A DNA stretch of 64,000 nucleotides from Sphaerolaimus hirsutus (Eukaryota > Nematoda > Chromadorea > Monhysterida > Sphaerolaimidae). A model generated the notes under the pieces. It was given only the letters and a program-made list of their open reading frames with translations, ran no database searches and was not told the origin of the DNA. Positions 22,501-33,685 of this stretch are shown piece by piece. Location of the stretch: assembly GCA_964036195.1 (NCBI GenBank), contig OZ038456.1:21119792-21183791 (forward strand), in the 5' to 3' direction. Every line of letters starts with the position of its first letter. Within the stretch, counting starts at the first letter, position 1. Position numbers and translations under genes: made by a program.

Positions 22501-25500
22501 TATATTTATCTTACTTGTTTGTTCAAAATTTGTTGTCAGTTTATGGCAGAGATAGTTCCATTCTCTGTACAGCAACGACTCCGATCAGTAGACAATAGTG
22601 GCTATGGACATTGCAGTGAATTAAATATTTTATCTTTCATTTGTAATCATTGTAATTGCTTCATAAAAGTGATTGCCACATCATTCTGATCATTTTAAGT
22701 GCTCAACCATCAAAATCGGTTGAAAATTCATGGAAATATGCCCTTCCAAAGTTGAGACCACTGAGAAACTGCCCGATATTTACTTCAGAAATTCCAGCCC
22801 GGTGCGGTGCCTTTCGGTGCTAGCACCGGCAACCCGCCGGTGCCCTTCGGTGCCGGTGCCATTTTTTCGAAAAGGCACCGGTGCCGGTGAGGTGCGGTGC
22901 CATTTTCTGGCCGGTGCCCCAGGGTGCCAGGTGCTCTTTTCATGCGTTGGCAAAGGTGCCGGTGCGGTGCAGTGCCATTTTTCCCGGTGCCTTTAACATC
23001 ACTAGGACTCAATAACTCCTAAAAACATGAAAGTTGATAAAACCATTTAAATGCTAAAAGTCAATGATGAATTCAAAAAATTAAATCAAATCAAATCAAA
23101 TAAAGTTTACTCGGCTCGGACCTCTAGAGTCTAATGCGAGTAAATAAAACAACACACATTGAACATCCATCGATTATTTCTAAATTGCGGCCTTAAACAG
23201 GTGAGTTTCGAGCAACGCATAAGCATATTTATACCTACATCAAGGTGGTATCTGAATTAACTTAAATTGAAATTGAAATTGAAAATGGTGGAGGAGAAAG
23301 ATGAAAACTGTAGGAATCTAGAACATTCTAAGTAAAAGAAAAGAACGCAGCAGACAACATTGCCAGTAGCACCGAAATAAACACTCTAGAACCCCACGAC
23401 CCGGGTTTGAACTGCTCATAAAAAGCAATGAGCAACATAACAATTGCATGTTTTTAAATAAGGTAAAAAAAAGGAAAGAGATACATTCACAAAAGATGAA
23501 TCATACACGAAAATTGAACCATGTCAGTATATTCCTGAACCTTTCTTCATTCCATTTTCCGATACGTCTCCTACATTTCCAGAATTCTGTGTAATTGAGT
23601 TGTCCGTAGAAAAGGAAAGGTCATCTGTCCAAACAAAGTATTGCGAAAGATTGTTTTCCTTGTTTTGTTTACACTATTGCTGGTTTGAATCTATCCAAAA
23701 TTTGCCAAAAGAAATCCGATTTCCACAGTTTGCAGACATTATACACACTCATTGAACATCATTTACAGGAGATCTCCTAAATTAAGTCCATAAATTGCCC
23801 ATAATGCAAATTTACCAGGGTTAGCACAAATTTTTTGTCAATAACAATGTTCCGCAAAGTCCACTAGTTTACTGGACTTTCTGTCCTTTCTGTCTTTGGA
23901 CTTATCGACCTTTTGAAGTAGATACCTCATTTGTCACATTGTGACCATCACAAATGACAGTACCCATAAGCAGTGCATCATTACAGACTGCCTTCCTATT
24001 GGGAATATGAAGCAATTTACAGTCCGGAATGTCCAGGGGGCTTGCAGTCTTACAAATGGAGAGAGGGTCTGGCAAGATCAGAATTGTACAGGGAGCTAAA
24101 TGATTATTTTCTGTCACTTTTGAGAGTTTTTATGCCCTTTGCCATCTTGGTGGTGCTGAATGGCTGCATTATTGTGGCGTTGTCGAGGCAGCTCAAAAAA
24201 AATGACGTCACTAGAAGTTAGTGAAGGTTTGATTATTTTGTTCAGAATACTGTCTGACCTCAAAATACTATCATTCATAATAGCCCGCGGCCGCAATATC
24301 TTAGGGTTGGATAGTTCGAAATGAATTATTCTTTTGTCCATTATTATCCATAGACAAAATTCTGTCCCCCCCCCAAACAGTGCCCCCATGAACGACCCCT
24401 CAAAAATCTGATAACCCCAAATTACTCTATTTACTTCTGCTGGACTTTTGTTGCCCCATATTTTGGACTTTATAATTTGCACCCCCTTGAAAAATGCTCC
24501 CCTTCAATTACACCCCTTGAATAACCCCCCCCCCCCCTGTTAGACAAGTGAGGAAAAATAGTTCACCTTTAGGCAAATGATTAATTTGTCTGGTATGATT
24601 TGAAGCCACCTTGAATACCCCCCTTGAATAATCCCCCCTTGAATACCCCCCCCCCCCCCCTCGAATAACCCCCCCTTGAATAATTCCCCCTCAAATAATC
24701 CCCCCTAAAAAAAGTTTGATTAAGGAATAATTTCCCAGTGGAATTATTCAATTACATACAGTATCTACTAGAATTCAAGTACACACAGAAATATTCAGTG
24801 TGTCAATTGTGAATTTTATTCCGCAGGCGTTAGCAGCGCGGCAGCGACCGCCGCCGCACCGACATTGGTAATCACGCTGGAACCCTTAATCGATGATCAA
24901 TCACAACAATGCAATGATCAATCCAACCACCAGCAGAATCACACTGATGACGAATTGATATGCAAACAGCAGACTACCGTAACTTTGGGTGCTGCGAATG
25001 GCACCCAGGAGACGGAGATTACGGTGGATTTGTTGTCGCCCAGTGGGAACCCCAGCACGATTTTGGCTAGGAGGTTCGGTTTTATGGGGAATAGGTTTCT
25101 AGTGAAACTGGTGGCAATTTATTTACCATACATCCTCGAAAAAGCGGACCTCGAAAAACTTCCCCTTGAATAACACCATCTGTTACCTGTGTGAGAAAAA
25201 AATAACTCCTCCCTCTATTAACTCCCCCCTACTTTTGGGTGGGACGACTTATATGTATTTTAAAAAAGCTGTAAATATTTATGTGTACATTAGAAAGAAT
25301 GTATTCATTTGCAGCTGATTTTCACTAGGATTGATTTCATTGCATTTTATATTGATTCATGCATGAATTTAACTGTATTGATACAATATTGTTGATCATG
25401 CATTTTACTTGAAATTCTGAAGAAAAAAGAACTCCTTCCCTCAAATAACTTTCCCCCCTCGAATAACCCCTCTTTAATAAGTCCCCCCTCAAAAAATTCT

Positions 25501-26597
25501 GACAAAAAATAACTCTCCTGAGGACTTATTCGATGATATATGGTATTATTGGGTTCGGAAATCAGTTTAGATTTAACAAACATACAGAAAAAAAAACAGA
25601 AAAAAGACTCACTCACTCCTGTAAACTCAAAGTTAGAATTGATTTTCCAAAACTCCAACTTTGCAGAGCCACAGTGACAGTTCTACTAGTATCCAGTTAT
25701 CTAGCGTGCAGTGCCCTGGAATTCTTTGTAAAAGTTGTGGAAAAGTCTGACACATTAGCTTCGCTTTTCCTCGACGCAAATGGACATTCTACAGATTTGT
25801 ACAGATATCTGACTGATTTGATTAGCATTTTGGTGGTGCTCAATTGTGTGCTGAGAGTTGTTATCTATTGTATTAGTGACCCTTTTATCAGGTGCGTGAA
25901 AACGTGAATAGTGGTTGCAACGCGTGAAACAATCAGAAAACGTAAAACGACAAATTATTGGGATGCATAAAAAGTAAAAATGACTCATATGTATTGAAAA
26001 GGCAGCGAAAATAGAAGCATAATGACCAAATTTGTGATGTGTAGTGAAAGTGACTGCTCTCGCTTTGCTCACATTTCTGTTTTCCTGGGTACAAAATCGA
26101 AAAAAATACTTGCTTTTATGTTTTCCCTGAGTTCTTACTTATTCACCATTAGAAGTGTTAAATTAAAATTGTTCACTTTACGCTTTCTGTACTCAGTAAA
26201 AATATCTGTAAAATGAAGTACTTTACTTTTACTTTGAACAACTCTGCTCGTCACTTTCAGAACGGACCTGTGCTGCATCACACTAACCCCAATCAAACTA
26301 ATCTACAATTCGCTAAAAGGGCTGCATTCAAAATGCGATCGACTACTCACCGTGCACAAATCACAGCGAATCGACAATTTATCGACAATTACGAGGGCGG
26401 GCAATTTCAACACTGTCACTGAAACTGTGGAAAATACACCGAAAATGTGTGCGCGTATAACTGGCAGGGATGGGGGAACTGGGGTTGGGTGCAAATCCAG
26501 ACAGACTTGCAGCTGCACGGTTGGTGGCTGTTTTGTTGGCACTGCGATATTTGCTCTGTGTTACTGTATTTCTTCAAATAGAATCGCATACCTCTAA
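19599..26597 (+). CDS. FMRFamide-receptor-like GPCR (receptor 1), 8 exons
   Basis: Rhodopsin-family neuropeptide receptor, expected in the plasma membrane and signalling through G proteins. Exons: 19599-19767, 20346-20431, 20625-20754, 21764-21911, 23987-24216, 24827-25094, 25667-25891, 26261-26597. Together they give one open frame of 530 residues, and phases match at every junction. Exon 1 is an acidic extracellular start; TM1 spans exons 1-2 (LVLCLGTPLALAG, LITNLSLTIL); TM2 is VLDVLTCVMYALMF; TM3 ends with the E/DRY-type motif LERF. Extracellular loop 2 has WEYE and SPEC; TM5 is FMPFAILVVLNGCIIVAL. Exon 6 is a polar third intracellular loop. Exon 7 holds TM6-TM7 with NCVLRVVIYC, where family members usually have NxxxNxxIY. 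Intron 2 is an introner copy (acceptor CG rather than AG). The stop lies inside a repeat. The ligand class is inferred from overall resemblance only. Confidence 0.85.
19815..20336. mobile_element. CCGAAC-array repeat in intron 1 of receptor 1
   Basis: Two blocks of GGAACCGAAACCG/CCGATACCCG units (19848-19935 and 20185-20300) flank an AT-rich core. The right end is TTCACAACCCAACCCTA, like the hAT-like elements that end in CCAACCCTA. The left end is not clear. Confidence 0.55.
20432..20624 (+). mobile_element. Introner candidate in receptor 1 (intron 2)
   Basis: Begins GTGCCAGTTTCAAGTCCTG directly after codon CTG and ends GTGGGACTGCCCCCCG directly before codon GCC. The interior has inverted TGTCAAATGTCATG and CATGACATTTGACA arms. 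Removing exactly this segment joins a TM1-TM2 loop in frame (FCCL to AVLDVL). The 5' dinucleotide is GT, but the 3' dinucleotide is CG, because the flanking triplets are CTG and CCG instead of CAG. The nearest upstream AG (ending at 20606) would shift the frame. Confidence 0.8.
20960..21590. mobile_element. Large near-perfect palindromic element with CTG flanks
   Basis: The two arms (20960-21290 and 21300-21590) are reverse complements for most of their length: GGGCCAGATTTAATACTCCC at the left, its inverse at the right. Both flanks read CTG. The end GGGCCAG and the CTG flank resemble the introner family, though the interior differs. It is nested in a decayed family C repeat (about 20865-21618) in intron 3 of receptor 1. 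Confidence 0.8.
22076..23004. mobile_element. hAT-like element with GGTGCC arrays (family E), copy 1
   Basis: Ends TAGTGATGTAAAGGCACC and inverted GGTGCCTTTAACATCACTA. Arms of GGTGCCGGTGCC units (22088-22310 and 22798-22990) flank an AT-rich core. A second copy with very similar sequence lies at 45479-46418. It lies in intron 4 of receptor 1. The flanking 8-mers do not match cleanly here. Confidence 0.85.
23005..23986. other. Rest of receptor 1 intron 4, no feature
   Basis: AT-rich intron sequence up to the acceptor at 23985-23986. A short stretch at 23085-23140 (AATCAAATCAAATAAAGTTTACTCGGCTC) resembles 33005-33050 and is probably a dispersed repeat. Confidence 0.5.
24362..24760. mobile_element. 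MITE, family C, in receptor 1 intron 5
   Basis: C-run units CCTTGAATAACCCCC and CCCCTTGAATAATCCCCC at both ends, with a short GACAAGTGAGGAAAAATA segment between. Right end near 24760 (ATTCAATTACATACAGTA). Confidence 0.55.
25122..25545. mobile_element. MITE, family C, in receptor 1 intron 6
   Basis: Left end TTACCATACATCCTCGAAAAA; right end TTATTCGATGATATATGGTA, its imperfect inverse. C-run units at both ends. It lies between receptor 1 exons 6 and 7. Confidence 0.7.
26035..26245. mobile_element. AGTAAA-type hAT-like repeat, end fragment
   Basis: Ends TTTACTTTGAACAACTCTG, the inverse of the CAGAGTTGTTnAAA terminus, just upstream of receptor 1 exon 8. The left part holds ACTCAGTAAAAATA units. 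Left boundary uncertain. Confidence 0.45.
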
Positions 26598-26985
26598 TAG
26601 AACGGCACCTCCAATAGAACGGCAGGTTTGGCACTTTTTTGCATTCACAAAATTAATAGAATGGCTGCCTCCATCCAATAGAACGGCAGGTAGAAATTAG
26701 GTTGGAAGAGTGCCAGAACACACAAATATTAGAAAAGTGGGTGGTGAGAACATACAAGGTGTTCATAACTATGATTTAGGTTTTTTTTCACATTCGGTTT
26801 TGTTTGAATTGATGCTCTTGTTGTAAAATATTGTTCATTTTTCATTAAAAACACTACAGTAAAAACAACATATTTGTGAAAAAATAGACTGGCAGCCTCC
26901 AAGAGAATGGGCCCCACTAATAGAATGGCAAGTAAAAAAGTTGACAAAAAAAGAACTGCGCTCTTCTATTAGAAGAAATACGGTA
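26561..26985. mobile_element. MITE, family B, overlapping the 3' end of receptor 1
   Basis: Inverse of 12479-12912: starts TTACTGTATTTCTTCAAATA and ends ATTAGAAGAAATACGGTA, with GAACGGCAGG units. The last 12 codons of the receptor 1 frame and its TAA lie within this repeat. Confidence 0.85.
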
Positions 26986-27090
26986 TTCGGGTCTATGTTA
27001 TTTGGCCCCACAGTGAACAATGGAATGTTTCATTCATTTCCGATGAACGGGTCCAATTATTCGGTTCTGGCAATGTAGAAATGAGATGCT

Positions 27091-27353
27091 TACCGTATTT
27101 CCTCGAAATACCCCCCCTTGAAATACCCCCCCCCTCACAATGGGCACTATGTATTTGTGGTCCGGGAAATGCATAACAGACGTTCAAAACACTTACTGTG
27201 TTACGTTAGAACATCGTTTATACCATCTACATCCTTTTATAAGGCTGTAAAAACTTGTAAATGATGGTTATTGTTGCATTTTTCACGTTTTTCTCTCAAA
27301 ATTTCCACTCTGAAAAAATAAACCCCCTGGGGGTATTTCGAGGAAATACGGTA
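27091..27353. mobile_element. MITE, family A
   Basis: TACCGTATTTCCTCGAAATA at the left; TTTCGAGGAAATACGGTA at the right. The AT-rich core with ACGTTAGAACATCG and TATACCATCTA is shared with the copies at 2789 and 31553. Confidence 0.85.
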
Positions 27354-27475
27354 TTTTCAGTCACCCATTTAATCTTTCCACTGAATTTTTAATCAATTTT
27401 TTTATTTCAAATTTTTGGCTAGAAACCCACTTTAATTATTACTTGTCTACTGCGCAATTGGCTTTACGCCAAATT

Positions 27476-30400
27476 TCAGCGTTCACTGAGTGCAGCCGCA
27501 TCAAAATCGACAGTTATCAATGGGCCTCCTGCAAAGGGCAATCCTATTAGCACATCGGCCAGAATTGTAAGAAAAAACCAAGATCACTTACCCATGACAT
27601 TGCAAGCAAACGATTGTGAATCATTATTGTGAACTGAAGATTAGTTAGAAAATTATATAATAAAATGTTTTTGCATATTAAACCCATTATTATTAGAGTT
27701 TTTGGGTTTAATCCAAAGGGTATTTCGCTTTTTCGCACTTCATTTTTATTTACTGGATAGTGGTCGGCTTTCCACCGATATAAAACCGATTTTAATGAAG
27801 CGATTCGAATAAATACAAATAATAGCTTCAACATTTTATTTTCCTCCAAAACCCACAGCCACTATAAATATTATCTACTGACCAACAGTTGTTAAAATGT
27901 ACTTACATTTACTCGACAAATGCGTATACTCCAGTATAATTTGTAAATACACATAAAGTACACGTACAGCAAAAGTACACGTGTACAGAAAACTAAGTAA
28001 AACGGATGGCACCCATCACACTATATATTGAAACCTACTGTAACGCATACGAAAAATGTACAAGAAGGGAACGTTATATTTACATAGTTTCAATAAAATA
28101 TTATTTTACACGGAATTTATCACATGACATTATTCATAAAATTATGGTAACATTGTGTACAAACAGGGCGTGAAATGGTAAGTTGCAGCATAGCGAAAAA
28201 TGAAAAGCGTTGAAATGATAAATTGACTTTGTTACCTCAATTTTTACGTGAACAATCACAGCCAAAGATTGACATGAATCGCTGAAAAATCCCTTGAACA
28301 CATCAACCATTCATTTTTTTGCAAAGCTGTAACCCACCCAAAAAAAACCCCAAATTTTCAACACTTTTCATTCAACAATTCAACCAATGGCGACAGTACA
28401 TCTGACACAATAGTAGCCATATTTTTAACCAAAATTACTTGCTTTTCAGTCCCAGCGATCGCAACCAATGATTTCATGTCTACAGGCTTCAAAAATCCAT
28501 TGATACCCGGAATTCCCACGGCGAAAATGTTCAAATTCGGGTATTTCGATCTCAGTTGCGCGGCAATTTCCGCTGGCGGCTTGCCAATACTGTATCTGCA
28601 ATATTTGGCGATTTTCCAAGATTATTATGTTTGGTTGGGGCCAGATTCTTGGAAACTTGGGGCCAGATTCAATTGGGAAGGGAAGCCAGCACCCTACGCG
28701 TAGGGTTCAAACGGACTAGGTTTCTTGGATCGGGACCTGAAAATCGCAGCATTTGTCTGGACTTGCTAGTGAGTGCGATCGATTTTGGATTTTACCTACA
28801 CACAGTTCACTGTGTCATTACAGAAAGTTTTTCAGACAAGTACCAATATTTAGTTCAACCCGGGCATTTTACATGACTTTCGACACTTTGCATGACACAT
28901 GACATTTTTCAGGGCGTTTTACATGACGTTTGACCCTTCACATGACACTGGATATTTTACAGGGCATTTTACAGGATCCGGGATCGCCCACCGGTGGTGG
29001 TCGAGATTGAATTTGGCCCCTTGTGAAATTTTTTTGTCAAAAACGTACCGCCCATCACTGAATAGAACCACTGCGGCTGGCACATTTCCCCTGGCAAAGT
29101 TCAGCACAAAATCGGAATAGGATAGTGCCCTGCGATGTGAATAAGTGGGAAACTGAGTGTTAACGAGTTTTTGAAAAACGTTTGAATTTTTAGTCGTTTT
29201 TTTACATAAATCTTACTCGCAGGAACTAAAATGTAAAACTAAAATTTTACACTGCTAAAATGTGGTAACGTATTGCTATACAATTCTGTGGAACGAAACC
29301 GTCTGATAACGCCAAGTCTAACTCGCAGCATGAAAAAACCGCAATAGAAAGTTGGCACTGGTCCAAAGAAATGTAAAGTGGTTTAATTCCTCTAAAATAA
29401 ATATAAGAAAGGATGAAATTTAACATTGAAACGAAAAGAGTCAACTTTTAAAATACTAATTTTAGACACTTGTTTCTATCTGGTCCAAAATTGTTCAACT
29501 AAAGTCATTAATCCACTAAAATTAAAAAAAGTCCCAAAACTTTGCCAAATTTCCACTCACAGGCCAATATTAGTCACCCCAGTAGTATACGGCATATTTA
29601 ACACCCCCATTTGCATTTCCGTCATATCATCAAAAGCGTCCAGCAAAAATTGATATCTGATCATTTCATTGTATTCGACCAATGCGAATCTAGTGTTGTT
29701 CTGGGATATTTCGAAGCGGGTGCCCATGTTGAAGAGAAACAGTTTTATCTGCGAGCGGTTTTTAATATTGTAAAGAAGTGCTGAATAGTGATGGCAAAAC
29801 GCCAGTAAAAATGGTGCCAGGTGCCAATGGCGCCACAGAAAAGGGTGCCAGGCGCCAATGGCGCCATGGCGCTGACGCCATTAAAGGGCGCCATTCAATC
29901 ACTAGGTACTGCTGAATAATGGAGGTTTAATGAAGTTAATTTAACTCAAGAAGTGCAGAACAAAGGCTGCCTCTGTAAACTGGTTACCGTATTTTTCTAA
30001 TAGAGGGGAACACCGTTTATTTTTCGACATTTTTACCTGCTGTCTAATATTGTGGGTGCCCTTCCGTTGGGGGTGTGCCATTCTATCAGAAGAAATACGG
30101 TAGCAAACTAAAATATCAAAATTGTCAGGAATCCTTTTAAATATCATGCAAATTCTCTCTGCTTAATGACTTTTTCCCATTTAAGGACAACCAAACCCAA
30201 TGACACGACAAAACTACCGTATGTCCTTGACTAAAACCCCCGGCCCCGGGGAGTTATGTTTTCATCACGTTTTTGAGGGAGGAGTTATTCAAGTGGGGGA
30301 GACATTCAAGGGGGAAGTGATTTGTTTCTCAGTTGCCCAACAGGTGGGCGTTATTCAAGGGGGTCTTTTTCAATGGTATACGGTATGATTCTCCTTGATT

Positions 30401-31158
30401 CCATAAAAGATTGCAAAAAAGTTGAAAACTCCAATTTGCATATGTCAACTAGTTTGCAGATCCCGCTTGCATGTTGCCTAAATATGATGGAAAAATGATG
30501 TTGTAAGAAAATATTTACCAACCATGTTGAAATTATCCTCCGTAATCGATTGCGAACTATCGACCAAAAGCACAATGTCTTGATCGCATTTCGACACGCC
30601 GGCTGAAATAATTTTTTTGTAAAAAAGACTGTTAAAAAGGTCGTTTTTAAAAATACTCAACAACCGTATTACGTCGAAGTACCCCCACCCCAGGGCCCAG
30701 GGTGTTTATTATTTCGCCAGCAAATTTTCAGGGGGGTGTCAATTCGAGGGGGGGCGCTTATTCCAGGGGGTTTATTATTTCGTTATTTCGCCAGAAATTT
30801 TTGTGCAATTCCGCGTAAATACTCAGACATGAAAAATCAAACAACGTGTTCTGCATCATACAGATTACAAACTGCGGTTTTTTCGTGTACATTATCTTTA
30901 CACTCAACTTGGGTGGGGGTATTTCGAGGGGGGTTTATTATTTCCCCAGCAAAATTTTGTATTTCGGGGTATTTCGAGGGTGGGGTTCATTCAAGGGGGG
31001 GGGGGGGTAATTCGCGGTAATACGTTATTTACAAAGGTTTCAAACGACTCCAAATTTGGAAACAAACGAAAATGGATGCCGCTCGGATAGATGGATGCTC
31101 CGGAAATTGCTACAAAAGCGCAGCCAAAAATCAGTAACTCAGTGAATCCCAAAGCCAT
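27476..31158 (-). CDS. Secreted VWA-domain protein
   Basis: Minus-strand gene for a single von Willebrand factor A domain, a metal-dependent adhesion fold used by collagens, matrilins and integrin alpha chains. Exon at 31033-31158 has a start and signal peptide (MALGFTELLIFGCAFVAISG). VWA exons: 30519-30602 (DIVLLVDSSQSI, giving the MIDAS DxSxS), 29561-29780 (TRFALVEYNE; PYTTGVTN with the MIDAS Thr), 28992-29129 (VVLFSDGR with the MIDAS Asp), 28439-28595 (LNIFAVGIPG; LVAIAGT), and a last piece ending at 27476 (PLITVDFDAAALSER then stop). All metal-site residues are present. Phases match among the four middle exons. They do not match at the first and last junctions, so an exon may be missing there. 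A truncated introner supplies one donor site. It could instead be part of a larger matrix protein. Confidence 0.75.
28862..28992 (-). mobile_element. Truncated introner at a VWA-gene donor site
   Basis: On the minus strand the element begins GTGGGCGATCCCGGATCCTG right after the CG of a codon, then shows TGTCATGTGTCATGCAAAG units, and stops near 28862 without the other end. The remaining intron continues to the acceptor at 28596. So one half of an introner supplies the GT donor of a longer intron. Confidence 0.65.
29786..29904. mobile_element. hAT-like GGCGCC MITE (family D)
   Basis: TAGTGATGGCAAAACGCC at the left; GGCGCCATTCAATCACTA at the right, with a GGCGCCA array between. It abuts the acceptor of the VWA exon ending at 29780; the acceptor AG lies 5 bases from the element end. 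Confidence 0.8.
29985..30102. mobile_element. MITE, family B
   Basis: TACCGTATTTTTCTAATAGA at the left; ATCAGAAGAAATACGGTA at the right. Short copy in a VWA-gene intron. Confidence 0.75.
30217..30384. mobile_element. MITE, family C
   Basis: TACCGTATGTCCTTGACTAA at the left; TTTCAATGGTATACGGTA at the right; GGGGGAGTTATTCAAG units inside. Confidence 0.7.
30664..31027. mobile_element. MITE, family A, in the VWA-gene intron
   Basis: ACCGTATTACGTCGAAGTAC at the left; TTCGCGGTAATACGTTA at the right; G-run units throughout. It ends about 5 bases from the first-exon donor GT at 31031-31032. Confidence 0.7.
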
Positions 31159-31552
31159 TTTTGAAGAAAAAATGATATTTTTAACAAAACTGGCAGGATA
31201 AGTTTCGATCTGTTTGATGTTCACTGTGATTCAAATGTTCCACTTCTAACGTGGCGAAATTCAGCGCTTTTTATAGCGTCCCGAAATCTGTGGGTTTATT
31301 TATTTATGATGATCAAACAACTCAAGTGGGCGTTTTCGAACGGAATTTTTTTTGAATCATTAAAACATGATCTGTATAATCTGAGGCATGTGTCACTGCC
31401 AAAATATTATTGCACTTTAAACTTGAAATACCGTAACATGCGAAATTTCGTTTTATGTCGCCGCATTACTAATAAAAATTGCCGCTGCGATGTTGTAAAA
31501 ATTTTAAAAAAATCCGCATTGTGGGTGGTCGGCAACGTTGTTAAAACGTATT

Positions 31553-31817
31553 TACCGTATTTCCTCGAAATACCCCCAGGGGGTTTATTTTTTCAGAGTG
31601 GAAATTTTGAGAGAAAAAACGTGAAAAATGCAACAATAACCATTATTTATAAGTTTTTACAGCCTTATATAAGCATGTAAATGGTATAAACGATGTTCTA
31701 ACGTAACACAGTAGGTGTTTTGAACGTCTGTTATGCATTTCCCGGACCACAAATACATAGTGCCCATTTTGAGGGGCGGTATTTCGAGGGGGGGGGGTAT
31801 TTCGAGGAAATACGGTA
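31553..31817. mobile_element. MITE, family A
   Basis: TACCGTATTTCCTCGAAATA at the left; TTTCGAGGAAATACGGTA at the right. The core matches 27091-27353. Confidence 0.85.
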
Positions 31818-31956
31818 TATTTGAAAGATGAGTAGATGAGTAGGTACTGAGTAAATACGTTTTGATTTCCTCTTAAAAACGTATTAGTACTCGCGTTTAC
31901 ATATACTTTTTGAAAGTACTTGAGTACAGAAAACGTATTTTAAATGGGCTTTTATG

Positions 31957-32273
31957 TACCGTCTTTGCTTGAATAGTCCCTCCCCCTTGAATAATTCCTT
32001 CCCTCGAAAAATCCCCCCTGTAAGGCAAGTGAGGAAATAATAACCCCCCTTGAATAATCCCCCCTTTAAAGATTTCATTAATTTGTTTTACCTAATTTTA
32101 CAAAAATGACACGTTATTGTGTTAATAAAGCATATTTCGTGAAATGAGTTGATAGAAACACGCTGAAAATTTTGACGAAACAATAATTCCATCCCCCCTC
32201 AAATAGTTCCCCCCTCAAAAATGTCTGACGAAATAATAATCCTCCAGGGGGATTATTCAAGCAAATACGGTAT
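31957..32273. mobile_element. MITE, family C
   Basis: TACCGTCTTTGCTTGAATAG at the left; GATTATTCAAGCAAATACGGTA at the right; CCCCTTGAATAATCCCCCC units at both ends. Confidence 0.75.
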
Positions 32274-32576
32274 TTTACATAGGCTTTTTCATATGGCATA
32301 GAAGAACAGATAGTTGAAAATAGGAAAAAAAAGCACATGAACTAGTGCATCTGAAGGTGAAAATATGCAAAAAGCTATGAAAAATACTCACTTTTACGTT
32401 TTCAAAGGAGAAGTATGTTTTCTCATGAGTAGAAGTATTTAGGTAAGTTTTACTTTATGTTTTATGTACTCTGGGTCTGGGAGTGAGTAAAAATATAATA
32501 ATTCTGTTTGTTTACTTTAAAAAGTTCAATATTTTTAACAACTCTGCTGAAAATCCTAAATGTTATTCGTGTATAA

Positions 32577-32805
32577 ATGTGCGAAATGTTTTTTGTGTAT
32601 ACATGTGATGTGCCAGAAGAGAAGTTATTTTCAAATTGGAGTGAAAAACATTTGATGGAAAATGGTCAGACGTCAAATCAATTTGATGTCGAGGCATTTG
32701 TCGTCGATCATTGCATGGTGGCTTTGTGCCCGGTGACAAGTAAATTTTACAATTTTAACCATCACTTGACAAATGCACGAGTGGCACCTTACCTACTAAT
32801 TGTAG
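32577..32805 (+). CDS. Putative first exon of a third receptor-like gene
   Basis: From the ATG at 32577, 76 codons run to a strong donor (G then GTGAGTGCG). The peptide is polar (CDVPEEKLFSNWSEKHLMEN; FDVEAFVVDHC) and turns hydrophobic at the end (VAPYLLIVG). It stops in phase 1 after a Gly codon. That is the same phase, and a similar position at the start of a membrane helix, as receptor 1 exon 1. No following TM exon is visible, so it may be a relic or unrelated. It lies between two same-strand receptor genes. Confidence 0.35.
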
Positions 32806-33685
32806 GTGAGTGCGCAGAGTTTTTCGTAGTTTTTTTACACCCGTTTCAGTGTTGTTACTTATAATTCAGATGATACGGTAGTCTGCTATGAATGTTACTC
32901 TTAGATGTGAAAACAATTTGTAAAAATTTGTTTTTGTTTGTTTGTTTACTTGATCGTTGGGGTTGTTTTTGTTTTCGCGAAATACTGCAAATTTCATGTG
33001 ATCAAAATCAAATCAAATCAAATAGGTTTACTCGGCTCAGACCTCGAAAGTCAAATATTTTCTTGATATATTGATATTTCCTTTCTTTCATTTAAATTAA
33101 ACAAATAAATTCGCTTTACCGGCACCCTGACTAGCAAATCACTAATAACCGTATTTCTTTGAATTGCCCATCCCCGGATTAAAACCATCTCGGAATACCC
33201 CCCCCCCCCTCAAGGCAAAGTGGCAAAATTTGCGCCAAGAAATATTGGCAGGAACTAAAAACATTCCCGATGTCATAAAAAACTTCGAAATCACTTTGAA
33301 AGAGCGCAGTTTGAGGAAAAAGGCGCCAGGGCACTTTTCGAGAAATTGTGACACGTCAGATGCACTTCTTGGCGCCCTCAAAAGGCGCTAGCGCCATGGC
33401 ATGGCGCCATTCAAGAGCACTAATTGCGGAGTAGGCTTTTCTGCCCATAGGGTGGGTGGGGCCAAATTTTTTGTACTACACACCCAAGCCATGCATAAAT
33501 TCATCTGCAAACTATAAATTAAACGTTTGGAATGATTACATATTTACTACGCCCAAATTACATTCAAGTAAATTTGTTTGCTTTGAGGGCAGACTTTTTG
33601 GCACGAAAGCCAGTCAAAAACGCAGAGGTGTGCTAATTGTATCCGCGCCACACCCCTAGCATTTTTCCATGTATTTTAGTTGGTT
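32806..33685. other. No gene supported
   Basis: Contains a CAAATCAAATCAAATAGGTTTACTCGGCTC repeat like 23085-23140, a family A fragment (33148-33215) and a GGCGCC fragment (33325-33420). The polar open frame between them (RQEILAGTKNIPDVIKNFE) is not assigned. Confidence 0.4.

Noticed and set aside
22041..23012. Open frames rich in GAG/PVP repeats on both strands (also at 45618-46451)
   Set aside because: Translations of GGTGCC arrays in family E elements.
28476..28876. Plus-strand open frames over 28476-28876
   Set aside because: Antisense to the VWA exon 28439-28595 and its intron.
33164..33391. Polar plus-strand open frame between repeat fragments
   Set aside because: No recognisable family, no convincing splice sites, and flanked by MITE scraps. 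Not enough to call a gene.
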